Assembly (NCBI RefSeq): GCF_024160875.1
Contig: NZ_JAIULA010000021.1
Coordinates: 2,793-53,702 of the forward strand
Reading direction: 5' to 3'
DNA: 50,910 bases
Source: Ligilactobacillus ubinensis
GTDB taxonomy: Bacteria; Bacillota; Bacilli; Lactobacillales; Lactobacillaceae
This document shows positions 1 through 8,263 of the stretch, one piece after another. Position 1 is the stretch's first letter. The number at the start of each line of letters is the position of its first letter. The position numbers were made by a program, and so were the translations under genes. The notes beneath the pieces were generated by a model that saw nothing but the letters and a program-made list of their open reading frames with translations, ran no database searches and was not told the origin of the DNA.

Positions 1-531
1 TCAACAACTAATGGTACAACTACAGAATCAGCTGCATATACAATAAAAACAGTTAATGGTAAAACATATGCTTATAAAAATGGTAATAAAGTGACTGGCT
101 GGGTAACTGTAGGAACAAAGACATATTATTTTCGTACAAGCGATGGAGTAATGCTGCACAGTTGGCAAACAATAAATGGTAGAACATATTATTTTCGTAC
201 AAGTGATGGAGTAATGTTACGCAGTTGGCAAACAATAAACGGTAGAACATATTATTTTCGTACAAGTGATGGGGTAATGTTGCGTAGTTGGCAAACAATA
301 AATGGTAAGACTTATTATTTTTATACTGATGGTAAGATGTTGCGAAGCTGGCAGACAATTGATAATAAAATATACTATTTTTACACTGATGGTAGAATGC
401 TACGTAGTTGGCAAACGATAAATAGTCAGACATACTATTTTTATACTGATGGTAAGCTATTAAGAGGTTATCAAGTTATTTCAGGAGTAACGTATCATTT
501 TAATGAGTTGACAGGAGTACTAATAAAATAA
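1..531 (+). CDS. C-terminal part of a cell-wall/glucan-binding repeat protein (5' end outside window)
   Basis: The reading frame is open from base 1 and ends at the TAA at 529-531, so this is the C-terminal 176 residues of a longer protein. It consists of seven aromatic- and glycine-rich repeats of the form SWQTINGRTYYFRTSDGVML, 20-21 residues each. These resemble the CW_binding_1 (choline/glucan-binding) family of secreted LAB and streptococcal glucan-binding proteins, glucansucrases and cell-wall hydrolases. The repeats fold into beta-hairpins and hold the protein on the cell wall or polysaccharide. The catalytic part, if any, lies upstream, so the enzyme type cannot be told. A GTG at 91 could be mistaken for the start but is internal. 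The last repeat (RGYQVISGVTYHF) is degenerate, as is usual at the C-terminus. The neighbouring polysaccharide genes fit a surface role. Confidence 0.85.
   Translation, partial: STTNGTTTESAAYTIKTVNGKTYAYKNGNKVTGWVTVGTKTYYFRTSDGVMLHSWQTINGRTYYFRTSDGVMLRSWQTINGRTYYFRTSDGVMLRSWQTINGKTYYFYTDGKMLRSWQTIDNKIYYFYTDGRMLRSWQTINSQTYYFYTDGKLLRGYQVISGVTYHFNELTGVLIK
100..510 (+). repeat. Tandem 63/60-bp coding repeats
   Basis: The TGG codon of each WQTI unit falls at 163, 226, 289, 349 and 409, and the equivalent TAT at 469. The period is therefore 63 bp for the early units and 60 bp for the later ones. The 63-bp units carry RTSDGV, and the 60-bp units carry YTDGK/YTDGR. The first three units are nearly identical at DNA level, which suggests recent duplication. 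Confidence 0.9.
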
Positions 532-625
532 AAAAGTTAAATCCACGTTCTTCTTGAATGCTTCCCCGAGATTGGACAACAATCTTGGGGTTCACTGCAT
601 TTATGAACACGATTTAACTTTTTTT
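531..625. terminator. Large bidirectional nested hairpin terminator
   Basis: The outer arms AAAAAGTTAAATC (531-543) and GATTTAACTTTTT (611-623) are perfectly complementary. An inner stem CCCCGAGATTG (564-574) pairs with CAATCTTGGGG (580-590) with one G-U. A run of T on each strand lets it end both the repeat-protein gene (+) and the convergent glycosyltransferase gene (-). Confidence 0.85.
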
Positions 626-685
626 ATTTTATCTTTTTTAATATTAACGATATAGTAAAATATGCAAAATAGTTAGTTATGAGAG

Positions 686-1615
686 TTATTTTTTTTCTTT
701 AATAATATAAATGGGGCGATGCTTAACTTCAGTGAATATTTTGCCAATATATTTGCCAATAATTCCTAAAAACATCAGCTGAATACCACCGACAAAAAGA
801 ATTAGACAAACAGTTGAAGCCCAACCACTTACAGAGTTTCCATGTAAAATATATCTAATGATAATAAATAGGATACCTAATCCTGAAACAAAAGAAGAAA
901 AAAATCCAAAAAATGCAGCTAAGTCTAATGGAAATTGTGAGAAGTTAACAATACCATCAATAGAATAGGTAAATAACTTCCAAAAATTCCAACTTGTTGT
1001 TCCAGCAACGCGTTCTTGATTTTTGTATTCAAGATACTTTGTTTTAAAACCGACCCAACTAAAGATTCCTTTCGAAAAACGATTATATTCAGATATTTCT
1101 AAAATAGAATTTACCATTTGACGTGTCATTAGTCTAAAATCACGAGCACCATCAACGATTTCAGTATCAGATATTTTATTAATTAGTTTATAAAACAGTT
1201 TTGCAAAAGCAGATCTGATTGGCGGTTCGCCTTTACGGTTCATACGACGTGTTCCAATGCAATCATAGCCCTGATTAATGTAACTAAACATATCGATGAG
1301 CATTTCAGGTGGATCTTGCAAGTCAACGTCCATAACAGTCACATAATCACCAGTAGCCATTTTTAAACCACAGTATAAAGCAGCTTCTTTACCAAAATTA
1401 CGCGAAAAAGAGGCATAGTGAACTTGATGTGGATCTTTAGCATTAAGTTGTTGCATTTCAGATAATGAATTATCAGTAGAACCATCATTAATAAACCAAT
1501 ATTCTAATTCATCTATAGGAAGTTGATTCTTAATTTCTTCAACTGCTTCATAAAAGAGAGGAATGGATTCTTCCTCAAAGTAGCAGGGTATAATAATAGA
1601 AAGTTTTTTAGTCAT
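686..1615 (-). CDS. GtrB/YkoT-like membrane glycosyltransferase, family 2
   Basis: Predicted polyprenyl-phosphate glycosyltransferase of the GtrB/DPM1-like GT2 group. Such enzymes move a sugar from a UDP-sugar to undecaprenyl phosphate on the inner membrane face, to supply side-chain glycosylation of wall polymers. The GT-A domain fills about the first 220 residues and shows LSIIIPCYFEEE, NDGSTDNS and the acidic motif DVDLQDPP. Two hydrophobic helices near the C-terminus (around LAAFFGFFSSFVSG and LILFVGGIQLMFLGIIG) are typical of the family. The reading frame can be extended 16 codons upstream, but the conserved N-terminus begins at MTKKLSII. A G-rich ribosome site (GGGGGTC) lies about 11 bases before ATG 1615, so that start was chosen (309 aa). 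No GtrA-type flippase lies next to it. The sugar is unknown. Confidence 0.85.
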   Translation of the reverse strand: MTKKLSIIIPCYFEEESIPLFYEAVEEIKNQLPIDELEYWFINDGSTDNSLSEMQQLNAKDPHQVHYASFSRNFGKEAALYCGLKMATGDYVTVMDVDLQDPPEMLIDMFSYINQGYDCIGTRRMNRKGEPPIRSAFAKLFYKLINKISDTEIVDGARDFRLMTRQMVNSILEISEYNRFSKGIFSWVGFKTKYLEYKNQERVAGTTSWNFWKLFTYSIDGIVNFSQFPLDLAAFFGFFSSFVSGLGILFIIIRYILHGNSVSGWASTVCLILFVGGIQLMFLGIIGKYIGKIFTEVKHRPIYIIKEKK

Positions 1616-1695
1616 GTTTAGAAATGACCCCCAATTGTTAAGTATTAATTTTAATTCTAGCATATTATATCTAAAATTGTGGTTTTTAAAATAAT

Positions 1696-2862
1696 CTAAT
1701 TAATTTTTAAAATACCAAAATGTCTAGTGATAAATGGTGCTGTGATAGCTTTCAATTTTGACCAAGAATTGCTTCCAATTTTTGCTTCCGTATAGTGAAT
1801 ACCATTATAAATGGATTCGCCTGCTTTATTAGTTTTATAAGGATCAACATAAAGTCGAATTTTATTTTTGTAAAATAGAGCTTCTAGACCTTCTGCAGAT
1901 ACATATGAACCCAAATCTACATTTAAGGATGTTGATTTATATGGGCCTAAATAATTATTAGAAGTTGCAATAGTTAATTTATTTGTTGTTACATCTTCAT
2001 TTTTGTAAAATAATATATATTTTCCGTGAGAGTAAGTAAGATTTCCATCAATCATATTTGTAGGAAGATTTTTTCCAGTAATAACTTTCCAATTGTTTTT
2101 TATGTGACCAGTTTTTTCGTTAAAATCTGAAACATATAATTGAAAAGAGTGCGTGGTCACTGAATTTCCGGCCATAATAATGTGATATTTTCCATTTTTG
2201 TCTTTAAAAAACTCAGGAGCCCATTCGAAGTGATTAACAAATAAACTAGAGTGATGCCAAGGTATCTTCTCCCAATGACGAAAATTTTTTGTTCGAATAA
2301 GTCCCTTGGTATAGACGATATACCAATATCCATTAATTTTGGCAATGCTAGGATCACGTATATTTAGCTTAGGATAACTTATGTTCATTTTTTTCCATTT
2401 TATGCCATTATTAGAATAGATTAAGCGCAAACTATCTTTTCCAGTTTCTGTACCGATATAAGTTCGTGCGGTGTTGAAAGGATCTGATTGGAATCCATTA
2501 TGTGATGATACAGTCATAGGTTGAAAGGTAGCAGCCACATATTTTGCACTGTTAAAGTTCTTTACTTCTTGAGAGAAATTTTTTGATTTGAATTTAACGG
2601 TAATTTGTTTGCTATGTCTGCTGAAAAAAATATATTTATTTACAGGCTGATATCCAGGAACTGCTTTTTCCAGCTTTTTAGTATTTAAGAGTAGATAAGG
2701 TTTAGAGTAATAAGTAATATTCTTTACTTTTAATAAGGTGCCATTTTTATCAACAAAATGGACAGTAATGCTAGATGTTGCATTTATCCAATAATAAAAG
2801 AAACTTGCAAAACAGATGATAAAAATAGTTAGAAAAATAGTGTAGACTTTTTTAATATGCAT
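1696..2862 (-). CDS. Membrane-anchored GH43-like beta-propeller protein
   Basis: A 388-residue protein with an uncleaved N-terminal helix (about residues 8-26, no lipobox), then a short beta-rich segment reminiscent of MucBP-type domains (TVHFVDKNGTLL, about 32-100). From about residue 115 there is a five-bladed-propeller domain of the glycoside hydrolase 43/62/32/68 superfamily. Signature blocks are RDPSIAKINGYWYIVYT (the RDP aspartate is the usual general base), WAPEFFKDKNGKYHIIMA and MIDGNL (an Asp in the position of the pKa modulator). The family hydrolyses arabinan, xylan or fructan linkages. Here an external enzyme that trims a cell-surface or exopolysaccharide is more likely. The GGGGATG ribosome site lies 8 bases before ATG 2862. 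It is followed by the GtrB-like gene on the same strand, 80 bases downstream, which suggests co-transcription. The substrate is unknown. Confidence 0.7.
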   Translation of the reverse strand: MHIKKVYTIFLTIFIICFASFFYYWINATSSITVHFVDKNGTLLKVKNITYYSKPYLLLNTKKLEKAVPGYQPVNKYIFFSRHSKQITVKFKSKNFSQEVKNFNSAKYVAATFQPMTVSSHNGFQSDPFNTARTYIGTETGKDSLRLIYSNNGIKWKKMNISYPKLNIRDPSIAKINGYWYIVYTKGLIRTKNFRHWEKIPWHHSSLFVNHFEWAPEFFKDKNGKYHIIMAGNSVTTHSFQLYVSDFNEKTGHIKNNWKVITGKNLPTNMIDGNLTYSHGKYILFYKNEDVTTNKLTIATSNNYLGPYKSTSLNVDLGSYVSAEGLEALFYKNKIRLYVDPYKTNKAGESIYNGIHYTEAKIGSNSWSKLKAITAPFITRHFGILKIN

Positions 2863-2933
2863 GTATAAGCATCCCCAATATTAAGCATTAAATGATGTTA
2901 ATAACATAGTACACCTTAAGTCTTAAAATAGTA

Positions 2934-2970
2934 TTACAAAAAGGAGAAACTATTGTAGTCGCTCCTTTTA
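2934..2970 (-). terminator. thrC terminator
   Basis: AAAAGGAG (2939-2946) pairs with CTCCTTTT (2962-2969). On the minus strand the hairpin is followed by a T run, just downstream of the thrC stop. Confidence 0.75.
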
Positions 2971-2986
2971 TTATAGTGTTAGTTAT

Positions 2987-4480
2987 TTAATTTTCTTTCA
3001 ATAACAATTGTTTAACAGCTTGCTCCATTTTCTCTGGCGTAACTACAGTGTTGTGAATGGTGGTTGCCTTAAAAAGTTTTTTAACTGTTTCAGGAAGTGG
3101 CGTTTTAATTTTTTCGTGTAATAGTTTAACGGATTCCAAGCCAGAAACAGAAGTTGAATCACCTAAAGCGCTAAGGACAGTTTGCGGAAATTTATAAGGA
3201 CTAGCTGTTGAAACGACAATCATAGGCGTTAAGTCACCCGTAGCTTTTTTGTATTGGTTGGCCACGGCTGAGGCAACAGCAGTGTGTGGATCGATAGCTA
3301 CATTTTCTTCGGAGTAAACGCGGGCTATTTCAGCTAGTGTTTGTTCTTCACTTGCATAACCAGCAGCAAAATCAGTTAAATTAGCTTTCATTAAGTCAGT
3401 TAAGCTATATTGACCTGTTGTATTTAGCTGTGACATTAAATCTGCTGTTGTTTTAGCATCTTCATTAGAAATGTAAAATAGGAGCCTTTCTAAGTTACTT
3501 GAAACTAAAATATCCATTGAAGGGGAACTAGTAACGTAGAATGGGCGTTTTTTATCGTAAACACCTTCATTGAAAAAATCCGTTAAAACATTATTCTTAT
3601 TGGAAGCGCAGATGAGCTTATTAATTGGTAATCCGAGTTTTTTAGCAAAATAACCGGCTAAAATATCTCCAAAATTCCCAGTTGGAACAGAAAAATTAAC
3701 TTTTTGACCACATTTTATTTTTTTATCTTTTATTAATTGACCGTAGGCGTAAAAATAATAGACAATTTGAGGGAATAAGCGCCCAATATTGATAGAATTG
3801 GCAGATGAAAACTGATATCCACGATCAGCTAATTTTTTAACGAGTGTTTTGTTGTTAAAGATGTTTTTGACATTGGTTTGGGCAACATCAAAATTCCCTG
3901 TAATACCAATAACATGGGTATTATTTCCAGTTTGTGTTACCATTTGCTTTTCTTGGATAGGACTTACACCATCTTTAGGGTAAAAAACACAAATTTGAGT
4001 TTTATCCACATTAGCAAAGCCAGCCATAGCAGCTTTACCTGTATCACCAGAGGTAGCAGTTAGAATAACAATTTCTTTAGTAGAATTATTTTTTTTAGCA
4101 GCAGTCGTCAATAGATGTGGTAATAATTGTAAAGCAATATCTTTAAAAGCAATGGTTGGACCATGAAATAGTTCTAAGTAGGCATTGCCAGCATAATAAG
4201 TGACAGGGGCAATTACAGGCGTTGAGAAGTTATCAGCATAAGCAGCATTTATACAATTTCTTAATTCTTCAGCTGTATAGTCAGAGAAAAAAGGTTGTAA
4301 TATTTGGTAAGCTAATTCCTGATAAGTGAGTGAGACTAAGTTCTCTAAGGCAACATTAATTTTAGTTAACTTCGTTGGAACATAAAGACCGCCATCTGGG
4401 CTTAATCCTTGTAAAACTGCTTGAGAAGCAGTAATAGGTTCTGCATTTTCATCGCGAGTGCTGCGATATAGTGTAGACAT
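2987..4480 (-). CDS. thrC: Threonine synthase
   Basis: Pyridoxal-phosphate enzyme that converts O-phospho-L-homoserine to L-threonine and phosphate in the cytoplasm, the last step of threonine synthesis. The 497-residue length fits the long ThrC class, which starts with a small N-terminal domain (YRSTRDENAEPITASQAVLQGLSPDGGL is typical). The PLP lysine lies in HGPTIAFKDIALQ, and a phosphate-binding loop is seen at TATSGDTGKAA. The frame opens 15 codons earlier, but a perfect AAGGAGG lies just before ATG 4480, so that start is used. The gene is divergent from hom-thrB with a 227-base gap, so all three threonine-branch genes after aspartate semialdehyde are present. No leader peptide or T-box was seen in the gap. 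Confidence 0.97.
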   Translation of the reverse strand: MSTLYRSTRDENAEPITASQAVLQGLSPDGGLYVPTKLTKINVALENLVSLTYQELAYQILQPFFSDYTAEELRNCINAAYADNFSTPVIAPVTYYAGNAYLELFHGPTIAFKDIALQLLPHLLTTAAKKNNSTKEIVILTATSGDTGKAAMAGFANVDKTQICVFYPKDGVSPIQEKQMVTQTGNNTHVIGITGNFDVAQTNVKNIFNNKTLVKKLADRGYQFSSANSINIGRLFPQIVYYFYAYGQLIKDKKIKCGQKVNFSVPTGNFGDILAGYFAKKLGLPINKLICASNKNNVLTDFFNEGVYDKKRPFYVTSSPSMDILVSSNLERLLFYISNEDAKTTADLMSQLNTTGQYSLTDLMKANLTDFAAGYASEEQTLAEIARVYSEENVAIDPHTAVASAVANQYKKATGDLTPMIVVSTASPYKFPQTVLSALGDSTSVSGLESVKLLHEKIKTPLPETVKKLFKATTIHNTVVTPEKMEQAVKQLLLKEN

Positions 4481-4707
4481 TAAAAAAGCCTCCTTTTTAA
4501 TCAATTCTTTTTTTAAGAATAGCACATCTCACTATTTTTTCATATAGAGAAGTAGCCTTTTGAATAGGAATAAAGTACAATATAGAACAACAATTAATTA
4601 GTCATGTAGAGATAATTATTTAATTAATTGTAGTTATTACACAAGAATTATGTGAAATATGTTAATATAAAATTAATTAAAAAATGTAATTATATAGGAG
4701 GCACAAC

Positions 4708-5991
4708 ATGGAAGCCATTAATATCGGAATACTAGGTCTAGGTACGGTTGGGAGCGGGGTCGTTAGAATGTTAACCAACCATGCAGAAAAAATCTCTTCT
4801 ATAACAGGGCGCAGACTCGTTGTAAAAACGATTGTTGTTCATGATTTAAGCAAGAAACGGTCTGTTGATATGACCGGTATTAAGGTTACAGATGATGTTG
4901 ATGCTGTATTAAGTGACCCAAGTATTCAATTAGTAGTAGAAGTAATGGGAACAGTCGAGACTGCAAAAAAATATATTGAACAAGCATTGAAGGCAGGAAA
5001 GCATGTAGTGACTGCCAATAAGGATTTGATTGCTACATATGGCCCAGAATTAACAAGTCTAGCTTTACAACAAAAATGTGATTTATATTATGAAGCCAGT
5101 GTTGCAGGTGGAATCCCTATTTTAAGAACGATTGTCAATTCGTTTGCGGCGGATAGAATTGTTGAAGTTAAGGGAATTGTTAACGGAACAACAAATTATA
5201 TAATGACACAAATGAATCAAAAGGGTGTATCATATGCTGCAGCTTTGCAACAAGCACAGGAACTAGGCTTTGCTGAAGCAGATCCTACCAATGACGTAGA
5301 AGGTATTGATGCGGCCTATAAGATGATTATTTTAACGCAATTTGCATTTGGAAAAGACATCACATTAAGCAATGTTAAGTTAGAGGGTATTAGTGGTGTC
5401 AAATTAGAGGATATTGAAGAAGCAAAACGTTTAGGTTATAAGATTAAATTGTTGGGTATATCAAAACTTATTAATGAACATTTGGATGTTTCAGTTGGTC
5501 CGGTTTTAGTACCGCGTTCGCAACCATTGGCTACAGTTCAAAATGAAAATAATGCAGTTTTTGTAACAGGTGCTGCTGTGGGTGAAACAATGTTTTATGG
5601 CCCTGGAGCTGGTGAATTACCAACAGCCAATAGTGTCTTAAGCGATATTATTACAGTCACGAAGAATATCGCTATGGGGACAACAGGTGTCCGCTTTAAC
5701 GATTACTCAGCGCAAATTAAATTAGCAGAATCATCAGAAGTAGTATATCCATATTATATTTCATTAAAAGTTTTGGATAAACCGGGACAAATGTTAAAAA
5801 TAACAGAAATTATGACAAAAGAAAATGCCAGTTTTAATTTAATTACACAAACGGAATTAGATGAAAAAAATGCACGAGTAACGATGGTAACGCATGAGAT
5901 GAGTGAAGCTCAATTAAATAGAATTAAAGAACAGATTAATGCAGTAGATACAATAGAAGTAATTGCAGCTTATAAGGTTTTGGGAGAGTAG
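4708..5991 (+). CDS. hom: Homoserine dehydrogenase
   Basis: Reduces aspartate 4-semialdehyde to homoserine with NAD(P)H at the branch point to threonine and methionine. The 427-residue protein has an N-terminal Rossmann domain (GILGLGTVGSGVV), the catalytic domain with TANKDLIATYG and the family signature GFAEADPTNDVEGIDAAYK, and a C-terminal ACT domain from about residue 345 (YISLKVLDKPGQMLKITEIM) for feedback control by threonine. The ATG at 4708 follows AGGAGG at ideal distance. The gene is followed 9 bases later by thrB, so the two form an operon. A possible extended -10 (TGTTAATAT, 4660-4668) lies upstream, but no convincing -35 was found. Confidence 0.97.
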   Translation: MEAINIGILGLGTVGSGVVRMLTNHAEKISSITGRRLVVKTIVVHDLSKKRSVDMTGIKVTDDVDAVLSDPSIQLVVEVMGTVETAKKYIEQALKAGKHVVTANKDLIATYGPELTSLALQQKCDLYYEASVAGGIPILRTIVNSFAADRIVEVKGIVNGTTNYIMTQMNQKGVSYAAALQQAQELGFAEADPTNDVEGIDAAYKMIILTQFAFGKDITLSNVKLEGISGVKLEDIEEAKRLGYKIKLLGISKLINEHLDVSVGPVLVPRSQPLATVQNENNAVFVTGAAVGETMFYGPGAGELPTANSVLSDIITVTKNIAMGTTGVRFNDYSAQIKLAESSEVVYPYYISLKVLDKPGQMLKITEIMTKENASFNLITQTELDEKNARVTMVTHEMSEAQLNRIKEQINAVDTIEVIAAYKVLGE

Positions 5992-6000
5992 AGGTAAGCT

Positions 6001-6873
6001 ATGGAAATAATCAAAGTTCCAGCAACTAGTGCTAACCTGGGGCCAGGTTTTGATTCATTAGGCATTGCTGTAAATGTCTATCTTACTGTGACAATTGCAG
6101 AACAAACGGCTAACTGGGTAGTGGAACATCAATTAGGCAGCGATGTTCCGACCGATGAACGTAATATGATTGTTCAAACAGCTTTAAGTCTTGTCCCAAA
6201 CTTGACTCCACATCGAATAATAGTAGATTCAGATATTCCGTTAGCGCGAGGTCTAGGGAGTAGTTCTTCTGCAATTGTAGCAGGATTAGAAATTGCAAAT
6301 ATTATTGGGAAGTTAGATATGGATAAAGAAACATTATTGCAAAAAGCTACCTATTTAGAAGGGCATCCAGATAATGTTGCACCGGCAATCTTAGGTGATT
6401 TTGTTGTTTCTGCCTATGTGAGTGGTCATGTAACTAGTGTAAAGGGAAGATTTCCTGAATTAGAAATGCTTGCTTATATACCAAAATATGAATTACCAAC
6501 AAGTAAGAGTAGAGAAGCATTGCCTAAAGAATTGCCATTTAAAGAGGCAGTTGCGGCTGGTAGTATTGGTAATGCATTAGTGGCATCTTTATTAACAGAA
6601 CGTTTTGATGAGGCAGGTCGTTTAATGGAAGCAGATCGCTATCACGAAATATATCGGGCTGCTCTTGTGCCTCATCTAGCAACACTACGTGAGATTGGGC
6701 ATCATGTGGGGGCAATGGCTACATATTTAAGTGGAGCTGGCCCAACCGTAATGACAATTGTCGACAAAAAAAAGGTACCTGAGTTTATCCGGATAGCACG
6801 TGAAGCGTGGCTTGATGGTGATTTTAGACAATTAAATGTTGATCGTAACGGCGTAGTCGTTGAAAAAAAGTAG
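6001..6873 (+). CDS. thrB: Homoserine kinase (GHMP family)
   Basis: Phosphorylates homoserine to O-phosphohomoserine, the substrate of ThrC encoded on the other strand. The 290-residue protein has the GHMP kinase features: N-terminal VPATSANLGPGFDSLG, the ATP-binding motif PLARGLGSSSSAIVAGL at about residues 80-96, and a C-terminal glycine-rich TYLSGAGPTVMTI. It starts 9 bases after the hom stop with the ribosome site (GAGAGTAGAGG) overlapping the hom end, so translation is probably coupled. A hairpin terminator follows 24 bases after the stop. Confidence 0.96.
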   Translation: MEIIKVPATSANLGPGFDSLGIAVNVYLTVTIAEQTANWVVEHQLGSDVPTDERNMIVQTALSLVPNLTPHRIIVDSDIPLARGLGSSSSAIVAGLEIANIIGKLDMDKETLLQKATYLEGHPDNVAPAILGDFVVSAYVSGHVTSVKGRFPELEMLAYIPKYELPTSKSREALPKELPFKEAVAAGSIGNALVASLLTERFDEAGRLMEADRYHEIYRAALVPHLATLREIGHHVGAMATYLSGAGPTVMTIVDKKKVPEFIRIAREAWLDGDFRQLNVDRNGVVVEKK

Positions 6874-6896
6874 TAATTAAAAAATTAAGGATAATA

Positions 6897-6946
6897 AAAA
6901 ACATCTTCCAAGAGTTCACTTGCTGTCTTTGGGAGGTGTTTTAGTT
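6897..6946. terminator. hom-thrB terminator, probably bidirectional
   Basis: AAAACATCTTCCAA (6897-6910) pairs over 14 positions, including two G-U pairs, with TTGGGAGGTGTTTT (6929-6942). It lies between convergent thrB (+) and the glycosyltransferase at 6956 (-). Confidence 0.8.
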
Positions 6947-6955
6947 TGGATAAGG

Positions 6956-8128
6956 TTAGTAAAACTTAGTTTTAAAGAAATATTTTTTAATGCGGCGATA
7001 AACTTTGATATACCAGCTAACAATTGAGGGACCTAACTTTTTTTCAATGCTAACTCTTATTTGTTGAACATCAGTTGCAGTCAACTCAGTTGCTTTAAAA
7101 GGATAGTGTTTGAATTGAGCAGTATTTGAATCTAATTGAGCAACATAGTTACCTGCTAAAGAAGTGATAATTTCTTTTGATGCGAGAAACTCCTCTTTCG
7201 TTGGGACTTTGTTTATTGTCTTAAGGACAGTAGCGCAATCAGTTGCTAAGTCTTTAGTAATCCATGTTATTAGAGGTACTTTACTAAAATTTTCATAAAT
7301 AACGTCATCATCGCCCCGATATGCAATAACACGATGGCCATTAGCAATACTTTCAGCGATGGAATAGCCAAGTGTTTCTACTTTAGCAGTTGATAAGCAG
7401 GTATAGTTTTGCGGAAGATTTTTACTATTGATAAAGACATTTGCGGTAAGATTATCTTTCTTAATCCAATTACGATACTTACTTTTGTCAGGACCCTTTC
7501 CGACCAGATACAGCATGAATTCCGAATGTATTTTTTGATTAACCAGCTGGGACATCAATTTAAGCGCATAATGGATATCCTTTTGACTTTCATCAAAACG
7601 TGAACGAATTAGTAGATTAGAATTGGATATTTGATTTTTAAGAAATTTCCATTTTAAATGCGCTAGACTAACTGTTTGAACATAGATGCGGTCAAAGTGA
7701 TAACGCTGTTTGAAAGCCCTTTTTATCGAAGGTGTTGCAACCCGAATGCATGAGAAAGATTCTAGTTCACCCAGTGTTTGAGGTAGGAGCGTAAGTGGAG
7801 TATGGATTTCACCAATGATAATAGCGTGTGGGTAAACATTACGTAAAATTTTAGCTAGTGGAAAGAAATCTTCACGCGTAAGAAATATATAGTCATATTC
7901 ACCATGGGGAATCAAATCGTATAATGCTGGAAAAAAGTGAAATGAGACATTTTCATTAATAGAAAGCTGCTTTTTTAAAGTTTCAACATCTTGCTTTGAA
8001 AAAGAAACATAATTGTAATAATTAACAAGATGTCCTGTATGGGTAAACTCTGTTATTAGATTAAGGTTGCTACGCGAGGTTCCACCAATTCCAAAAATAT
8101 TATAACCTAAGATGGCTATATTAGACAC
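6956..8128 (-). CDS. Glycosyltransferase, GT4-like (GT-B fold)
   Basis: A 390-residue retaining-type glycosyltransferase by overall pattern. The N-terminus has a glycine-rich donor/acceptor loop (GYNIFGIGGTSRSNLNL), the middle reads LIRSRFDESQKDIHYALKLM, as at the start of the second Rossmann domain, and near residues 250-275 KVETLGYSIAESIANGHRVIAY corresponds to the E-x7-E region of GT4 enzymes. Proteins of this look often act on teichoic-acid or polysaccharide intermediates in lactobacilli, but donor and acceptor cannot be read from the sequence. The start is GTG 8128, placed after GGAGGAGATTTT. It runs opposite to the polysaccharide cluster and borders it, divergent from the Gtf3-like gene. 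It may be a separate wall-glycosylation gene. Confidence 0.75.
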   Translation of the reverse strand: MSNIAILGYNIFGIGGTSRSNLNLITEFTHTGHLVNYYNYVSFSKQDVETLKKQLSINENVSFHFFPALYDLIPHGEYDYIFLTREDFFPLAKILRNVYPHAIIIGEIHTPLTLLPQTLGELESFSCIRVATPSIKRAFKQRYHFDRIYVQTVSLAHLKWKFLKNQISNSNLLIRSRFDESQKDIHYALKLMSQLVNQKIHSEFMLYLVGKGPDKSKYRNWIKKDNLTANVFINSKNLPQNYTCLSTAKVETLGYSIAESIANGHRVIAYRGDDDVIYENFSKVPLITWITKDLATDCATVLKTINKVPTKEEFLASKEIITSLAGNYVAQLDSNTAQFKHYPFKATELTATDVQQIRVSIEKKLGPSIVSWYIKVYRRIKKYFFKTKFY

Positions 8129-8201
8129 AAAATCTCCTCCTTACTAATTGCTTTATCTGAATTGATTATACTAGAATTAACAGCATTTTAAAAATGTTCA
8201 C

Positions 8202-8230
8202 TTTACAAATCTTATGATAATTGCTATTGT
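8202..8230 (+). promoter_or_regulatory. Promoter candidate for the first Gtf3-like gene
   Basis: TTTACA (8202-8207), 17-base spacer, extended -10 TGC-TATTGT (hexamer 8225-8230). It lies 33 bases before the ATG at 8264. Confidence 0.5.
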
Positions 8231-8263
8231 AATGGAAGAATTTTTTATGGATAGGAGAAAAAA

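Noticed and set aside
53-433. Minus-strand reading frame of 126 codons
   Set aside because: It is the antisense of the tandem repeats; its low-complexity repeated residues mirror them.
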